Translations under genes and position numbers: made by a program
The notes under the pieces: generated by a model
Told to the model about the DNA's origin: nothing
Databases searched by the model: none
What the model saw: only the letters and a program-made list of their open reading frames with translations
In this document: piece after piece, positions 17,831 through 27,544 of the stretch
Layout: every line of letters begins with the position of its first letter
Position numbering within the stretch: position 1 is the first letter of the stretch
Source of the DNA: an uncultured Pseudomonadales bacterium
GTDB lineage: Bacteria > Pseudomonadota > Gammaproteobacteria > Pseudomonadales > Azotimanducaceae
DNA: 64,000 nt
Assembly: GCA_938017975.1 (NCBI GenBank)
Contig: CALIKQ010000011.1
Span: 1 to 64,000 of the forward strand
Direction of reading: 5' to 3'

Positions 17831-19324
17831 CTAAGATCTTGGTTTGCCATGAGCTGTTTCTCGATAACGCAGCATTTGCCCTGAACCTGCCATGTGATGG
17901 TGGCCATTGTGAAAAGCGAGCTGTCCATTCACGATCACTGTATCGATACCTTCAGCCAAGGTTTGCGGTGCATCGTAAGTGGCTGTGTCTGCGATTGTCG
18001 TTGGATTAAAGAGAACCAGGTCTGCGTGAAAACCCGTTCTAATCATCCCTCGCTGATGCATTCCAAACGTTGCTGCGGGCAGTGAGGTCATCCGCCGAAT
18101 CGCCTCAGGTAGCGATAGCAAGGCGCGCTGACGCACGTAATGCCCGAGGATTTTTGCAAAAGTACCATATAGTCTTGGGTGCGGTTGACCTCTAAGGTCT
18201 GGAATACCGTCCGAGCCGATCATCATTTCTGGCCAACGGAGATTGGTTTCAACATCGGCCTCATCAATAATGAATTGAATGCAGATGGTATTTTCACCGC
18301 GAGGTGCGGTAAGAATCTCTAAGGTTAATTCGGTGATATCGCGCTGCTGCTCGGCTGCAATATCCTTGAGCATACGGCCTTCATAAGCTCTGAAAGCTGG
18401 ACAGCTGGCTATGCGAATGACCTCGGCAAGGTCTCGATTAATGCGATCAAGGTTGAAATATTCGATCATCCTGCCGCTACCCGCGGTATAAGGGTACACA
18501 TCCATCGAGACGGCCTGACCTGCGGCAATGGCGCGGTCAATTCGTGCAAGTGATGAAGTCACCTTGCCCCAGTTCGCAGCGCCTGCGGCTTTGTGGTGAG
18601 AAATATGGGTGTGCACCTGCGCCTCATCACCAATTTGTAGGGCTTCCTCAACTGCTTCAAGCAGACGGTCGCCCTCGTTTCGCATGTGGGTCGTGTACAG
18701 CGCACCGGCGGACCCCGCGAGGCTGGCCAGTTGGATGATTTCCTCGGTCTGGCTGTAACGTCCCGGATGATAGATCAGGCCTGTAGAAAAACCGCAGGCT
18801 CCCTGCTCTAACGCACGCTCGACATAGCCTTGCATCTTTTGCATTTCGCTGACTGACGGCGTCCGCTTTTGATCACTCACGGCCAGACTTCTGACGGTAT
18901 TGTGCCCAACGAGCATCATATTGTTGATGGCAGGTTTGGCCTCTAGGACGGCATCAAAATATCCCGAGAGATCAGTAAAACCTCCTTTCAACCCCGAGAG
19001 GATTCCGCCACTGGCGGTTCTGGGGTCGGCGCTCGGATCAAAAGGTACCGCACTGAACCCGCAGTTGCCACTGACCACGGTTGTGACCCCCTGAGATAAT
19101 TTGAAGGTCATATCTGGATGCCGTAAAAAGGCGCCATCGTCATGGGCGTGTGTGTCGATCAGACCTGGTGCAAGGCACATGCCCGCTCCGTTGATCTCGG
19201 TTTGGCTGGCACCGACAACCCCAATGGTTTCGATCATTCCATCTGAGATACCAATATCTGCCTCAAAACCTTCCCCGCCACTGCCGTCCAGTATGAGGGC
19301 ATTTCTAATTGCTATGTCAGTCAT
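17831..19324 (-). CDS. N-acyl-D-amino-acid deacylase (D-aminoacylase-like amidohydrolase)
   Basis: A zinc amidohydrolase of 497 residues. The metal motif DTHAHDD lies at 57-63, and a cysteine in SGNCGFS (C88) is the usual bridging ligand in D-aminoacylases. Further ligands are expected in HTHISHHKA and MIGSDG. The C-terminal ARLYGTFAKIL-like segment (HPRLYGTFAKILGHYV) and GFHADLVLFNP, which closes the small beta domain, also match. It would release free D-amino acids or act on dihydropyrimidine-like or acylated amides in the cytoplasm. It is followed in the same direction by no close gene; the GMC gene lies 20 bp upstream and may share its transcript. Confidence 0.9.
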   Translation of the reverse strand: MTDIAIRNALILDGSGGEGFEADIGISDGMIETIGVVGASQTEINGAGMCLAPGLIDTHAHDDGAFLRHPDMTFKLSQGVTTVVSGNCGFSAVPFDPSADPRTASGGILSGLKGGFTDLSGYFDAVLEAKPAINNMMLVGHNTVRSLAVSDQKRTPSVSEMQKMQGYVERALEQGACGFSTGLIYHPGRYSQTEEIIQLASLAGSAGALYTTHMRNEGDRLLEAVEEALQIGDEAQVHTHISHHKAAGAANWGKVTSSLARIDRAIAAGQAVSMDVYPYTAGSGRMIEYFNLDRINRDLAEVIRIASCPAFRAYEGRMLKDIAAEQQRDITELTLEILTAPRGENTICIQFIIDEADVETNLRWPEMMIGSDGIPDLRGQPHPRLYGTFAKILGHYVRQRALLSLPEAIRRMTSLPAATFGMHQRGMIRTGFHADLVLFNPTTIADTATYDAPQTLAEGIDTVIVNGQLAFHNGHHHMAGSGQMLRYRETAHGKPRS

Positions 19325-19344
19325 CCTTACCTCTTTGTAGTGGG

Positions 19345-20874
19345 CTAGAGTCCAAAACTGCTGGGATTCCGGTTGATATCTTGGCTTATTTTTTCCCCGA
19401 TCATGATTGTGCTGAGATTGGTATTGGCCCTTGGCACTTCCGGCATAATGGAAGCATCAGCGACAACAAGGCCATCGCATCGGTGCATTTGGCCAGAACT
19501 GTTAACAATGGCACAAGGATCTTCTTTGGGGCCCATTTTAACGGTCCCGCAAGGGTGATAGCCGCTCCCTGCGAAGCGTTGAATCAGCGCTGCGAGATCT
19601 GAATCTTTGCTGCCTCGATTTGGATCGGGGAATGAGACTGAATCGATCATCTCGCGCAGTGCTGGTTGCTGAGTGAAGGCAAGCGCATCTTTCAGGCCTT
19701 TAACAAGTGCGCTCAGATCTCTTTGATCTTCACAAAAATGATTAGAGATCATGGGTAAATCTTTAGCAAAAGGACCCGTCAAGGCTAAACTGCCTCGACC
19801 ATACTGGTACTCAAGGCAGGCGGCAATGGCAAATCTTGCTGGACCATTTGAATTTCCGGCATAGCTGAGTTGTTCTATTTGCATGTTATTTCGGTGCTCG
19901 GCGCCGTCGGTCGTGTAACGCAAAATGGTTTGAATGATTGGCGCGTCGTGATCGATGGTGCAGCCCGGTTTGGCCAAGCAGACCACTGAGATTGCGGGAT
20001 GATCGCAGAGGTTCTGGCCGATGAAAGGTTCTGACTCGATCAGTTCAATGCCAAAGGCAGCCAGCATATCTGGTGGGCCTAATCCCGAGCGCATTAATAA
20101 CGTGGGTGTTAGCAGAGAGCCAGCGCTGACGATGTTGAGCTTTCCGAAAACACGCTGAGTGCTGCCTTCAGGGGAAACAATTTCGACGCCGATGCACCGT
20201 TTTTTTTCAAAGAGAAGGCGCTGGGCTGACGTATTTGCTAGCACCGTCAGGTTAGGCCTGAATCGCGCCGGGGCCAGATAGCCAATGGCACAACTGATTC
20301 TAAGGCGGCCAAGCTTATTCATAGGCTGGGGACCAGCACCGGTTGATTGCGGTGCATTGGCGTCAGGGCATTCGGGATACCCGAGGGTGTCTGCATCGGC
20401 GAGAAACGCTTGATGGACGGGGGTCATTTCAGATTTAGGATATCGGCGGATCGAAATAGGTCCAGCGTCACCGTGATCATCGGTCTCGCCATAGTCGAGG
20501 TCGCGTTCTAAGCGCTTGAAATGCGGCAACACTGCCTCCCAATCCCAGCCGGGGTTTCCAGCATCTGCCCACGTGTTGTAGTCCTCCGGCAGACCCCTCA
20601 AGGCAATGGTGGTATTGACGGCACTAGAACCTCCGGTAACTTTGCCGCGGGGTAGTTTTGATTGTTGGGATTGAGTGGGGGCATAGCCAAGGCCCCAATC
20701 GTGGTCTTTGAGTGCGTTTCTGTGGCTATTGATGAGCTCGAAGGGCAGCGTTTTGGGCTCGACGTAGTCAGGGCCAGCTTCAATCAGCAGCACCGTTCGG
20801 TTCGGGTCTTCAGACAACCGGTTGGCCAGCACACTGCCTGAGCTGCCTGCTCCAATGATGATGACGTCATACAT
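19345..20874 (-). CDS. GMC family FAD-dependent oxidoreductase (choline/alcohol dehydrogenase type)
   Basis: A flavoenzyme oxidising an alcohol. YDVIIIGAGSSGSVLANRL at the N-terminus binds the FAD ADP part. GRGK-like GKVTGGSSAVNTTIALRG is GMC signature 1, and the C-terminal HPCGTVKMG plus VVADASIMPEVPRANTNLSTIMIGEK carry the catalytic histidine region. The frame extends to a GTG at 20904, but the ATG at 20874 places the Rossmann motif at the very N-terminus as usual, with AAGGTG upstream. It is followed after 20 bp by the D-aminoacylase-like gene. A second GMC gene lies at 23505-25148. Confidence 0.92.
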   Translation of the reverse strand: MYDVIIIGAGSSGSVLANRLSEDPNRTVLLIEAGPDYVEPKTLPFELINSHRNALKDHDWGLGYAPTQSQQSKLPRGKVTGGSSAVNTTIALRGLPEDYNTWADAGNPGWDWEAVLPHFKRLERDLDYGETDDHGDAGPISIRRYPKSEMTPVHQAFLADADTLGYPECPDANAPQSTGAGPQPMNKLGRLRISCAIGYLAPARFRPNLTVLANTSAQRLLFEKKRCIGVEIVSPEGSTQRVFGKLNIVSAGSLLTPTLLMRSGLGPPDMLAAFGIELIESEPFIGQNLCDHPAISVVCLAKPGCTIDHDAPIIQTILRYTTDGAEHRNNMQIEQLSYAGNSNGPARFAIAACLEYQYGRGSLALTGPFAKDLPMISNHFCEDQRDLSALVKGLKDALAFTQQPALREMIDSVSFPDPNRGSKDSDLAALIQRFAGSGYHPCGTVKMGPKEDPCAIVNSSGQMHRCDGLVVADASIMPEVPRANTNLSTIMIGEKISQDINRNPSSFGL

Positions 20875-20950
20875 GAAATGCACCTTGCAGGCATTGTGCC
20901 TCACCCTCTGCTCTGGGGAAAGCGCTTAATTGCCGTTAAAAAGCGGGCAA

Positions 20951-20978
20951 AAAAAAGCCCCAATCCAGGGGCTTTTTC
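20951..20978 (-). terminator. Intrinsic terminator of isocitrate lyase gene
   Basis: AAAAAGCCCC and GGGGCTTTTT flank a 6-nt loop, giving a stem with A-rich and T-rich ends that can work in both directions. Read on the minus strand it lies about 47 nt after the aceA stop and is followed by a run of eight Ts. This is the clearest Rho-independent terminator in the window. Confidence 0.88.
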
Positions 20979-21024
20979 TATGAGTCGCAGTCAGAGATAT
21001 AGGAAAGCGATCTCCTTTGGACCT

Positions 21025-22629
21025 TCAGAACTGGTTCATCGTGTTGTCTTTCCCACCAGCGAGTAAAGCATTGTCTCCGGAGAAGTATTCTTTGTGGTCA
21101 TCACCGATGTTAGACCCAGCCAAATCCTGATGCTTCACCGACGCCATGTCTCGGCGAATTTCTTGACGCTGCACATCCCGAACGTAGGCCAGCATCCCAA
21201 GATCACCGAAGTAGCCTTCTGAGAGAATGTCAGTGCCCAATGCCGTCTCATGATAGGTCGGCAAGGTAATCAGGTGATGGAAGATGCCTGCTTCACGTGA
21301 AGCGTCTTTTTGAAACTGCTGCACAAGTCGATCAGCTTCTGCGGCCAGCTCGGAGTCGTCAAAGTTTGCTGACATAAGGCCTTTAGGATCCTCTGCAGGA
21401 TCTGGATAGGCGCTCATGTCACGGCCCTCATTGCTCCAAGCACTGTAGACTTGCTCTCGGAATGACAGAGTCCAGTTAAAGCTGGGTGAGTTGTTGTAGA
21501 CCAGTTTTGCATCCGGCACGTGTTGTTTGATGGCATTGACCATCTCGGCAATCTGAGCAACGTTTGGTTTTTCGGTCTCAATCCAAAGCAGGTCTGCTCC
21601 ATGGGTCAGCGATGTGACGCAATCGAGTACGACGCGGTCGAAACCTGTGCCGTCTTTGAAAGCGTACAAACCATTATCGAGTCTGACGGGTTTCACCAAC
21701 TCGCCATTTTGATGGATGGCGATGTCGTTGTCCTGAAGCTCACTGAGATCATTAACGGGCGCAGTCTCTAGGAAGTCGTTGTACTGGCTCGCCAAGTCTC
21801 CGGTTTCTTTGGAAACAGGAATCTTTTGGGTCAAGCTTGCGCCCAGAGAATCTGTTCTCGCAACGATGATGCCGTTATCAATGCCCAGTTCGAGAAAAGC
21901 GTAGCGGATGGCATTAATCTTAGACAGAAAGTCTTCGTGAGGGACTGTCACTTTACCGTCTTGATGCCCGCACTGTTTGGCATCGGAAACTTGGTTTTCA
22001 ACCTGAATTGCGCAAGCGCCTGCTTCGATCATCTTTTTGGCGAGTAAATAGGTGGCTTCTTCATTACCAAAGCCGGCATCGATGTCAGCAATGATGGGCA
22101 CCACGTGGGTCTCAAATTGATCTATGCGGGTCAAAATGTTGCTGGTGTCGGCACCGGCTGCTGAAGCTTCATCAAGTTCGATAAAGATGTGGCGAAGCTC
22201 GCGAGCGTCTGCTTGCTTAAGAAAGGTGTAGATCTCATGAATGAGTTCAGGGACGGTGGTTTTTTCATGCATGCTTTGATCAGGCAAAGGCCCAAACTTT
22301 GACCGTAATGCTGCGACCATCCAACCACTGAGATAAATGTAGGATTTGTCCATCGTACCGCGGTGCTTTTTGACTGACATTGCGAGTTGCTGCGCGGTAA
22401 AACCGTGCCAGCAGCCTAACGATTGGGTATAGCGAGCCGTGTCAAGATCGTAGTCATGCATGTCTTTTCTCATGATGTCCGCCGTATATTGGGCGATATC
22501 AAGACCGGTTTTGAAGCGATTTTGCAGTTGCATGCGGACGGCGTACTCGGCGTTGATGCCCTTCCAGGTTTCCGCATGGGTTGATTTTAGTTGTTCAAGT
22601 TCAGCGATTTGATCAAGATAGGCTGACAT
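21025..22629 (-). CDS. aceA: Isocitrate lyase
   Basis: Splits isocitrate into succinate and glyoxylate, the first step of the glyoxylate shunt, which lets cells grow on acetate and fatty acids. The 534 residues match the long Pseudomonas/Acinetobacter type. The catalytic cysteine lies in AKQCGHQDGKVTVPHEDFL near residue 217, and NNSPSFNWTLSFREQ is the substrate-binding segment. The ATG has AAAGGAA upstream. The gene ends in a strong terminator and starts from an AT-rich region divergent from the MOSC gene. It gives the acyl-CoA catabolic genes nearby an outlet for acetyl-CoA. Malate synthase is not in the window. Confidence 0.97.
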   Translation of the reverse strand: MSAYLDQIAELEQLKSTHAETWKGINAEYAVRMQLQNRFKTGLDIAQYTADIMRKDMHDYDLDTARYTQSLGCWHGFTAQQLAMSVKKHRGTMDKSYIYLSGWMVAALRSKFGPLPDQSMHEKTTVPELIHEIYTFLKQADARELRHIFIELDEASAAGADTSNILTRIDQFETHVVPIIADIDAGFGNEEATYLLAKKMIEAGACAIQVENQVSDAKQCGHQDGKVTVPHEDFLSKINAIRYAFLELGIDNGIIVARTDSLGASLTQKIPVSKETGDLASQYNDFLETAPVNDLSELQDNDIAIHQNGELVKPVRLDNGLYAFKDGTGFDRVVLDCVTSLTHGADLLWIETEKPNVAQIAEMVNAIKQHVPDAKLVYNNSPSFNWTLSFREQVYSAWSNEGRDMSAYPDPAEDPKGLMSANFDDSELAAEADRLVQQFQKDASREAGIFHHLITLPTYHETALGTDILSEGYFGDLGMLAYVRDVQRQEIRRDMASVKHQDLAGSNIGDDHKEYFSGDNALLAGGKDNTMNQF

Positions 22630-22882
22630 AGAAATTCCTTTGATGTGATTCGGCGAAAGGGTCGAAGTGGGCTGAGACTAAGTAAGTCGGCGGCTTCGGG
22701 AGAAATAGATTCTACAAGCTCGAACAAAGTATTAAAAAGAATTAATGGATACTAATATATTCTATTTATTCATTTGATTGTCAGCCGATGGGAGGAGGTT
22801 CACGGATGCATGACGATTTGAACGCGCAAGGGTCCGGCCTAAAGTTTGACGGTGGGATAGTCCATCCAGGCGAGGGATAAAA
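22630..22882. promoter_or_regulatory. Divergent promoter region aceA / MOSC gene
   Basis: A 253-bp gap between divergent genes contains an AT-rich block at about 22710-22785, unlike the surrounding DNA, suitable for the promoters of aceA (minus) and the MOSC gene (plus). On the minus strand TAGAAT could be a -10 for aceA, but no good -35 is seen, so it may rely on an activator. No exact operator is claimed. Confidence 0.4.
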
Positions 22883-23548
22883 ATGATTGTTGCTGTCAGT
22901 GTTCATAAAGGACAAAAAAAATCGCTCAAGGTCGGTCAGCGCCGAGTGAGTACGGGCATCAATAAAATTGAAGTACCTGGACGCTCAACGATAGATAAAG
23001 GGGGATTGCTTGGTGATGCGATCTGTGACGACCGTCATCATGGAGGCGTGGATCAGGCGATCTATATTTATCGTCAAGAGGACTACGGGTTTTGGCAACG
23101 TCAGTACCGTTCAGTGTTTCCGGTAGGTGGTTTTGGGGAGAATCTAGTGGTGTCTGGGCTTGATGCGAACCTCATGATTGGAGATCGTTTAATCTTTGAA
23201 GACCTAGAATTGGAGATTTCGGCACCACGTATCCCATGCAGCGTCCTTGGCGCTTCGGTACCGCACCGAGATTTTTCCCTGGCGTTTCAAAGAGCAGAGC
23301 GTCCTGGGTTCTATTGCCGAGTCATAACGCCGGGCACAATAGGTGCAGGGGATGTGGCTCAGCTCGGCCGTCCCTATCCGAACGGCAAGACGGTGCTGGA
23401 TCTTTATCGAGCCAATTATGCCCAGCTAGACGAGGCCGAATTGACTGCTTTTTTGGCCTTGCCGATTGATGCACGCACCCGCAAAAAGTTTGAGACTAAA
23501 AGATCTAGGTTGCAATCGGCGTCTGATCGCTTGCATCGGCCAAGATAA
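22883..23548 (+). CDS. MOSC domain protein (YiiM-like)
   Basis: MOSC domains bind sulfur-carrying molybdenum cofactor through a conserved cysteine, here C119 in RIPCSVLG. HHGGVDQAIYIYRQEDYGFW and GGFGENLVVSGLD are typical YiiM segments, and the C-terminal RANYAQLDEAELTAFLAL matches the three-helix extension. The probable role is sulfur transfer or Moco-dependent reduction of N-hydroxylated compounds. At 221 residues it is of normal length. Its end overlaps the convergent GMC gene by 44 bp. Confidence 0.9.
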   Translation: MIVAVSVHKGQKKSLKVGQRRVSTGINKIEVPGRSTIDKGGLLGDAICDDRHHGGVDQAIYIYRQEDYGFWQRQYRSVFPVGGFGENLVVSGLDANLMIGDRLIFEDLELEISAPRIPCSVLGASVPHRDFSLAFQRAERPGFYCRVITPGTIGAGDVAQLGRPYPNGKTVLDLYRANYAQLDEAELTAFLALPIDARTRKKFETKRSRLQSASDRLHRPR

Positions 23549-25148
23549 ACGCAGCACCCTGTTCAGCGATCATGACGGTCGGCGCATTGGTATTGCCAGA
23601 GGTGATCAGTGGCATGACTGAGGCATCGACGACTCGAAGGCCACTGCAGCCGTGAACTTGAAGCCGATGATTCACGACAGCCTCGTTATCTGACCCCATT
23701 TTACAGGTACCTACGGGATGAAAGATGGTCGTGCCCAGATCTCTTGCAGCGTCGAGCAAGTCGGCGTCGCTTTGAATGTCAGGGCCAGGCTTCCACTCTT
23801 CGGGTTGAAATGGTGCCAGGGCTTTGGCTTGCATAATGCGCCGTGTATAACGCAATCCCGCCACCGCCACCGCCTCATCCTCTGGGCAAGATAAATAGTT
23901 AGGGCGGATTAGGGGTGCAGCGTTTGGATCTTTACTCTGTGCCTGGATGCTGCCGCGACTTGCAGGTCGTAAATTGCAAACAGAGGGCGTAATTGCATCA
24001 AACGGATGCAGAGGGCTGCCGAATTGATCCAGCGATAGTGGCTGCACATGCCACTCAATGTTTGGAGACGACTGAAAATCGTCACTCATCGCGAAGGCGC
24101 CTAGCTGTGACGGCGGCATTGTCAGCGGGCCCGTTTTAAACAGCAGATATTCAAGCCCCATGGCGGCTTTGCCGATCAAGGAGTTCACTTTTGGATTGAG
24201 CGTTGTTGTATTTTTGACCTTGTAAATGGTTCTGATTTGCAAATGATCCTGCAGGTTTTGACCTACTCCCGGAAGATCATGTTTTTGCTCAATCTCTAAT
24301 TGCTGTGCCAATTCAGGGGCTCCGATGCCGGAGAGTTGCAGAATTTGCGGAGAAGCGACGGCGCCGGCGGCAAGAACGACTTCTTTTCTCGCCTTGATCT
24401 GTCGGGGCGCATCGGCTTTGTGAGAGACCCAGACGCCATTGGCCGCTAAGCCGCTTTGGGTTTGGTCAAGATTCACGCGGTGGACATGCGATTGAGTCAT
24501 CACGGTCAAATTCTGACGATGTAAAACGGGCCTCAGAAAACCTTTACTGGCACTCCAGCGGACACCTTTTCGCTGATTCATTTGAAAGTAAGCACAGCCA
24601 AAGTTGTTGCCGCGATTAAACTCTTTAATTCGGGGAATACCGATTTCCTCAGCGGCATCCTGCCAGGCATCTAAGATTTCCCAATTCACTCGACGCTCTT
24701 CAACTCGAAGTTCGCCTCCCTCTCCATGGAATGGATCAGCGCCGTGCTGATAGTCTTCAGACGCTTTAAAGATCGGAAGAACCTCATCCCAGCTCCAGCC
24801 TGAATTACCCAGCGCCGCCCATTGATCGTAGTCACTGGCTTGGCCTCGCATGTAGATCATGGCATTGATTGATGATGATCCCCCGAGACCACGACCTCTC
24901 GCGTAGCCGATTTCTCGATGATTGAGTCCAGGTTCTGCTTGGGTTTTAAAGCACCAATCCGTTCTGGGATTATTAATGGTGTAGAGGTAGCCAACGGGGA
25001 TATCGATCCAAAAGTAATCGTCTTTGCCGCCGGATTCGATTAACAAAACCTGATGCTCGGGATTGGCTGAGAGCCGGTTCGCTAAAACGCAACCAGCGGT
25101 TCCGGCGCCAACAATAATATAGTCATAAGCTTCCATGGGGCTAAGCAT
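23505..25148 (-). CDS. GMC family FAD-dependent oxidoreductase (BetA/alcohol dehydrogenase type)
   Basis: The second GMC enzyme in the window, 547 residues, closer to bacterial choline and alcohol dehydrogenases. YDYIIVGAGTAGCVLANRLS binds FAD. GRGLGGSSSINAMIYMRG is GMC signature 1, GAVASPQILQLSGIG signature 2, and HPVGTCKMG plus VVDASVMPLITSGNTNAPTVMIAE the C-terminal catalytic part. Two ATGs, at 25148 and 25136, are possible; the second gives the more usual short N-terminus. The substrate is probably a primary alcohol. It is divergent from the MaoC-like gene. Confidence 0.93.
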   Translation of the reverse strand: MLSPMEAYDYIIVGAGTAGCVLANRLSANPEHQVLLIESGGKDDYFWIDIPVGYLYTINNPRTDWCFKTQAEPGLNHREIGYARGRGLGGSSSINAMIYMRGQASDYDQWAALGNSGWSWDEVLPIFKASEDYQHGADPFHGEGGELRVEERRVNWEILDAWQDAAEEIGIPRIKEFNRGNNFGCAYFQMNQRKGVRWSASKGFLRPVLHRQNLTVMTQSHVHRVNLDQTQSGLAANGVWVSHKADAPRQIKARKEVVLAAGAVASPQILQLSGIGAPELAQQLEIEQKHDLPGVGQNLQDHLQIRTIYKVKNTTTLNPKVNSLIGKAAMGLEYLLFKTGPLTMPPSQLGAFAMSDDFQSSPNIEWHVQPLSLDQFGSPLHPFDAITPSVCNLRPASRGSIQAQSKDPNAAPLIRPNYLSCPEDEAVAVAGLRYTRRIMQAKALAPFQPEEWKPGPDIQSDADLLDAARDLGTTIFHPVGTCKMGSDNEAVVNHRLQVHGCSGLRVVDASVMPLITSGNTNAPTVMIAEQGAAFILADASDQTPIAT

Positions 25149-25219
25149 AGTGAACTTGTTTGCTGTTGGGAATTCAATTAGCGTTCAGATTAAATGATGA
25201 GGCCAATGGAGGCGCTATT

Positions 25220-26047
25220 TTGACGTTAAGTTTTTCTGGCATTGCCCACAATCAATCTCCGAACTCTCAAAACCAAATTCACAGCGATGAGATGGCCCAG
25301 CGCTATGGATTCAAGGGAGGTCTTGTGCCTGGTGTTACGCTATCAGCGTATTTAACGCAGCCGGGCGTTCTGCGATGGGGAACAGAATTTTTAAACAGGG
25401 GTTTCGCCGAGATCAAGGTTGTGCGACCGGTTTATGATACGAGACCTTTTGACGTCGCTGTCACCCTGTTAGACGAGAAGACGTATAGCGCTAAATTGAT
25501 TGATGAGACGGGTTCGGTGCGTGCTGAATCCAGAGTGGGTCTACGGGTTCAAAGCAGCGAACTTGAGCTGCCCAAACCGCTCGGTTTGCAGCAGCTACCA
25601 GATGTTTTTGACCCGCCGCTTGCAACGCCTGAAACGTTCAGGGAACTGAAAGCTAAAGGATGCTTTGCGACGCGATATCTCTGGCATGCAGGCCATGCTA
25701 TGGCGAGCTATTTTTTGGATCCTGCATCGATGCCGTCAGTGCTTCGAGTTGATACAGATGTTTCTTCTGCCGAAGGCTACGCGAACACGTCGTTTATATT
25801 GGGCTGTGCTAACTGGATATTCGCTGCCAATGCGCTGATGAATCCTTGGGTCCATCTTCAAACAACGCATCATAATTTTGCGGCCATCACGCCAGAAACC
25901 GAAGTGCTTGCAGAAATGGTTGTATTGGATCTCTTTGAGCGCCGGGGTCATCAGTTCGCGGATATCCGGGTAGGATTATTTGACGCGAGCTCATTACAGC
26001 CGCTTGCTGAAATAGAACAACGTGCAATTTATCAGCTGCGATCTTAA
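25220..26047 (+). CDS. MaoC/hotdog-fold protein, possibly a hydratase
   Basis: The 275-residue protein opens with a hotdog-like region: HNQSPNSQNQIHSDEMAQRYGFKGGLVPGVTLSAYL, in which GFKGGLVPGV matches the helix and oxyanion loop of MaoC-like dehydratases. The C-terminal part looks like a second hotdog half. The frame is open from a TTG at 25160, but GGAGG at 25208-25212 is ideally placed for the TTG at 25220, which I take as the start. It probably acts on acyl-CoA-like thioesters. It stands beside the GMC and luciferase-like genes; the pathway is unknown. Confidence 0.72.
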   Translation: MTLSFSGIAHNQSPNSQNQIHSDEMAQRYGFKGGLVPGVTLSAYLTQPGVLRWGTEFLNRGFAEIKVVRPVYDTRPFDVAVTLLDEKTYSAKLIDETGSVRAESRVGLRVQSSELELPKPLGLQQLPDVFDPPLATPETFRELKAKGCFATRYLWHAGHAMASYFLDPASMPSVLRVDTDVSSAEGYANTSFILGCANWIFAANALMNPWVHLQTTHHNFAAITPETEVLAEMVVLDLFERRGHQFADIRVGLFDASSLQPLAEIEQRAIYQLRS

Positions 26048-26072
26048 AGGACTAAAAGATCACTGATAGAGG

Positions 26073-26939
26073 CTAAGCTGCCGCTTCAATCAAGTCTGAG
26101 ACCAGGCTCAAGCGTTGATCGATTCGGTCCGGCTTTTGGCTACCCAAATGCACGATCAATCGGTCGACGCCCAGGTCTTGGTAGGCACGGATCTGATCCT
26201 TGGTGATTCCATAAGGCGGTGTAATGATGAGCTCGAATTCATCCCAACTGCGCCCTTGATCTTCCAGTGCCCGATTTAGCTCAGACTTCATTACTGAGGT
26301 TTGTTCTAAATTGAGCTGAAAGCCATACCAGCCTTGCCCGTACTTTGCTGCCCGCTTAAAGCCCGCAGCAGAATGGCCGCCAACAATCATGGGGATGCCG
26401 CCCTGCTGCACGGGCTTAGGGTCCATACGTGCACCCTTGATCTGAACGTGCTGCCCCTCATAATGCGTGATGGGGTCGCTCCATAAACTTTTGATGACTT
26501 CAATAAATTCGTCACAGCGTCGCCCTCGGTCTCCAAAGGAGTAACCGCAAGCCTCAACCTCTTCTTGGCACCATCCTACGCCAATGCCGAAGTCGATTCG
26601 GCCTTCGCTGAGCCAGTCTAGGGTAGTAAATTCTTTGGCCGTGTAGACCGGATTACGCTGGGGCAAAAGGGTGATTCCGGTCCCCATTCTGATTCGACGG
26701 GTGCAGCCCGCGATAAGCCCAAAGGTCGCGACGGTATCAAGCATGCCGCCCCCTTCCGGAACAGGAAGCTTGCCATCCCGGCTGCCTGGATAGGGGTTAG
26801 ACGTTTGATCAAACAACACGACATGCTCGCCCATCCAAAGCGAATCGACTCCGATCTGTTCGATCGTCTGAGCAAAGTTTTGGATCATTGAGGGGGTTGA
26901 GATGGGTGACATGAAAGTCGCGAACAGGCCAATTTTCAT
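26073..26939 (-). CDS. Luciferase-like (LLM) flavin or F420-dependent monooxygenase
   Basis: A TIM-barrel oxidoreductase of 288 residues. The start MKIGLFATFMSP, the segments DSLWMGEHVV, IRMGTGITLLPQRNPVYTAKEFTTLDWLSEGRIDFGIGVGW and the later GGIPMIVGGHSAAGFKRAAKYGQGW match the LLM subfamily often annotated as probable F420-dependent oxidoreductases. Gammaproteobacteria usually lack F420, so FMN is more likely here (inference). It could oxidise or desulfonate a small organic compound. It is transcribed alone, towards the MaoC-like gene. Confidence 0.88.
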   Translation of the reverse strand: MKIGLFATFMSPISTPSMIQNFAQTIEQIGVDSLWMGEHVVLFDQTSNPYPGSRDGKLPVPEGGGMLDTVATFGLIAGCTRRIRMGTGITLLPQRNPVYTAKEFTTLDWLSEGRIDFGIGVGWCQEEVEACGYSFGDRGRRCDEFIEVIKSLWSDPITHYEGQHVQIKGARMDPKPVQQGGIPMIVGGHSAAGFKRAAKYGQGWYGFQLNLEQTSVMKSELNRALEDQGRSWDEFELIITPPYGITKDQIRAYQDLGVDRLIVHLGSQKPDRIDQRLSLVSDLIEAAA

Positions 26940-27115
26940 TGTAATCTCCGTAGCGTGTATTTGTCTTTGAGCGTAGAACCTCTAACCATAGAACCTTTAA
27001 CCAGCCCGTAGGTCAAGCGTGCGACTGTCGGGTAGGGTATTGCGGGGCTTGGCAAAATGGCGAGGTTTCTGTCACTGTAATAATGTTGATAAAAAGCGTT
27101 TGAGGAAATTTTAGA

Positions 27116-27544
27116 ATGACGATTGAAGACATCTTTGCAGTCACCACGGCGATGAAAGCCGACATCGAAAATCTGAGTATCGATGACCTTAAATCAGAAA
27201 TGGCTACGAATCCTGATCTTTTGTTGATCGACATCCGAGAGGTTCAGGAGCTGATAGATCTTGGAACTATTCCGACCGCGAAGCATTGTGCTCGAGGCAT
27301 GCTGGAATTTTGGGCGAGCCCGGCGAGCCCCTATTATCGCGAATATTTCCAAGAGGATCGGCGGACGGTTGTTTTTTGCGCTGGAGGTGGACGCAGCGTC
27401 TTAGCCGTCAAATCGTTGCAAAGCATGGGATTCTCTGACGTGGCGCATTTAGAGGCAGGGTTTTCAGGCTGGCAAAAGCAGGGTGAAACGGTTGAAGATG
27501 TCAGCAAGATGAGCAAATGGATGAGAAAGCCACAATCACCGTGA
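27116..27544 (+). CDS. Rhodanese-like sulfurtransferase
   Basis: A single rhodanese domain of 142 residues. LLIDIREVQELIDLGTIPTAKH is the usual first half, and the active loop is CAGGGRS with cysteine C88, which would carry the persulfide. FSGWQKQGETVE closes the domain. It may move sulfur or detoxify cyanide; the acceptor is unknown. The stop overlaps the GTG of the next gene (GTGA), which suggests translational coupling with the CoA-binding protein. Confidence 0.9.
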   Translation: MTIEDIFAVTTAMKADIENLSIDDLKSEMATNPDLLLIDIREVQELIDLGTIPTAKHCARGMLEFWASPASPYYREYFQEDRRTVVFCAGGGRSVLAVKSLQSMGFSDVAHLEAGFSGWQKQGETVEDVSKMSKWMRKPQSP

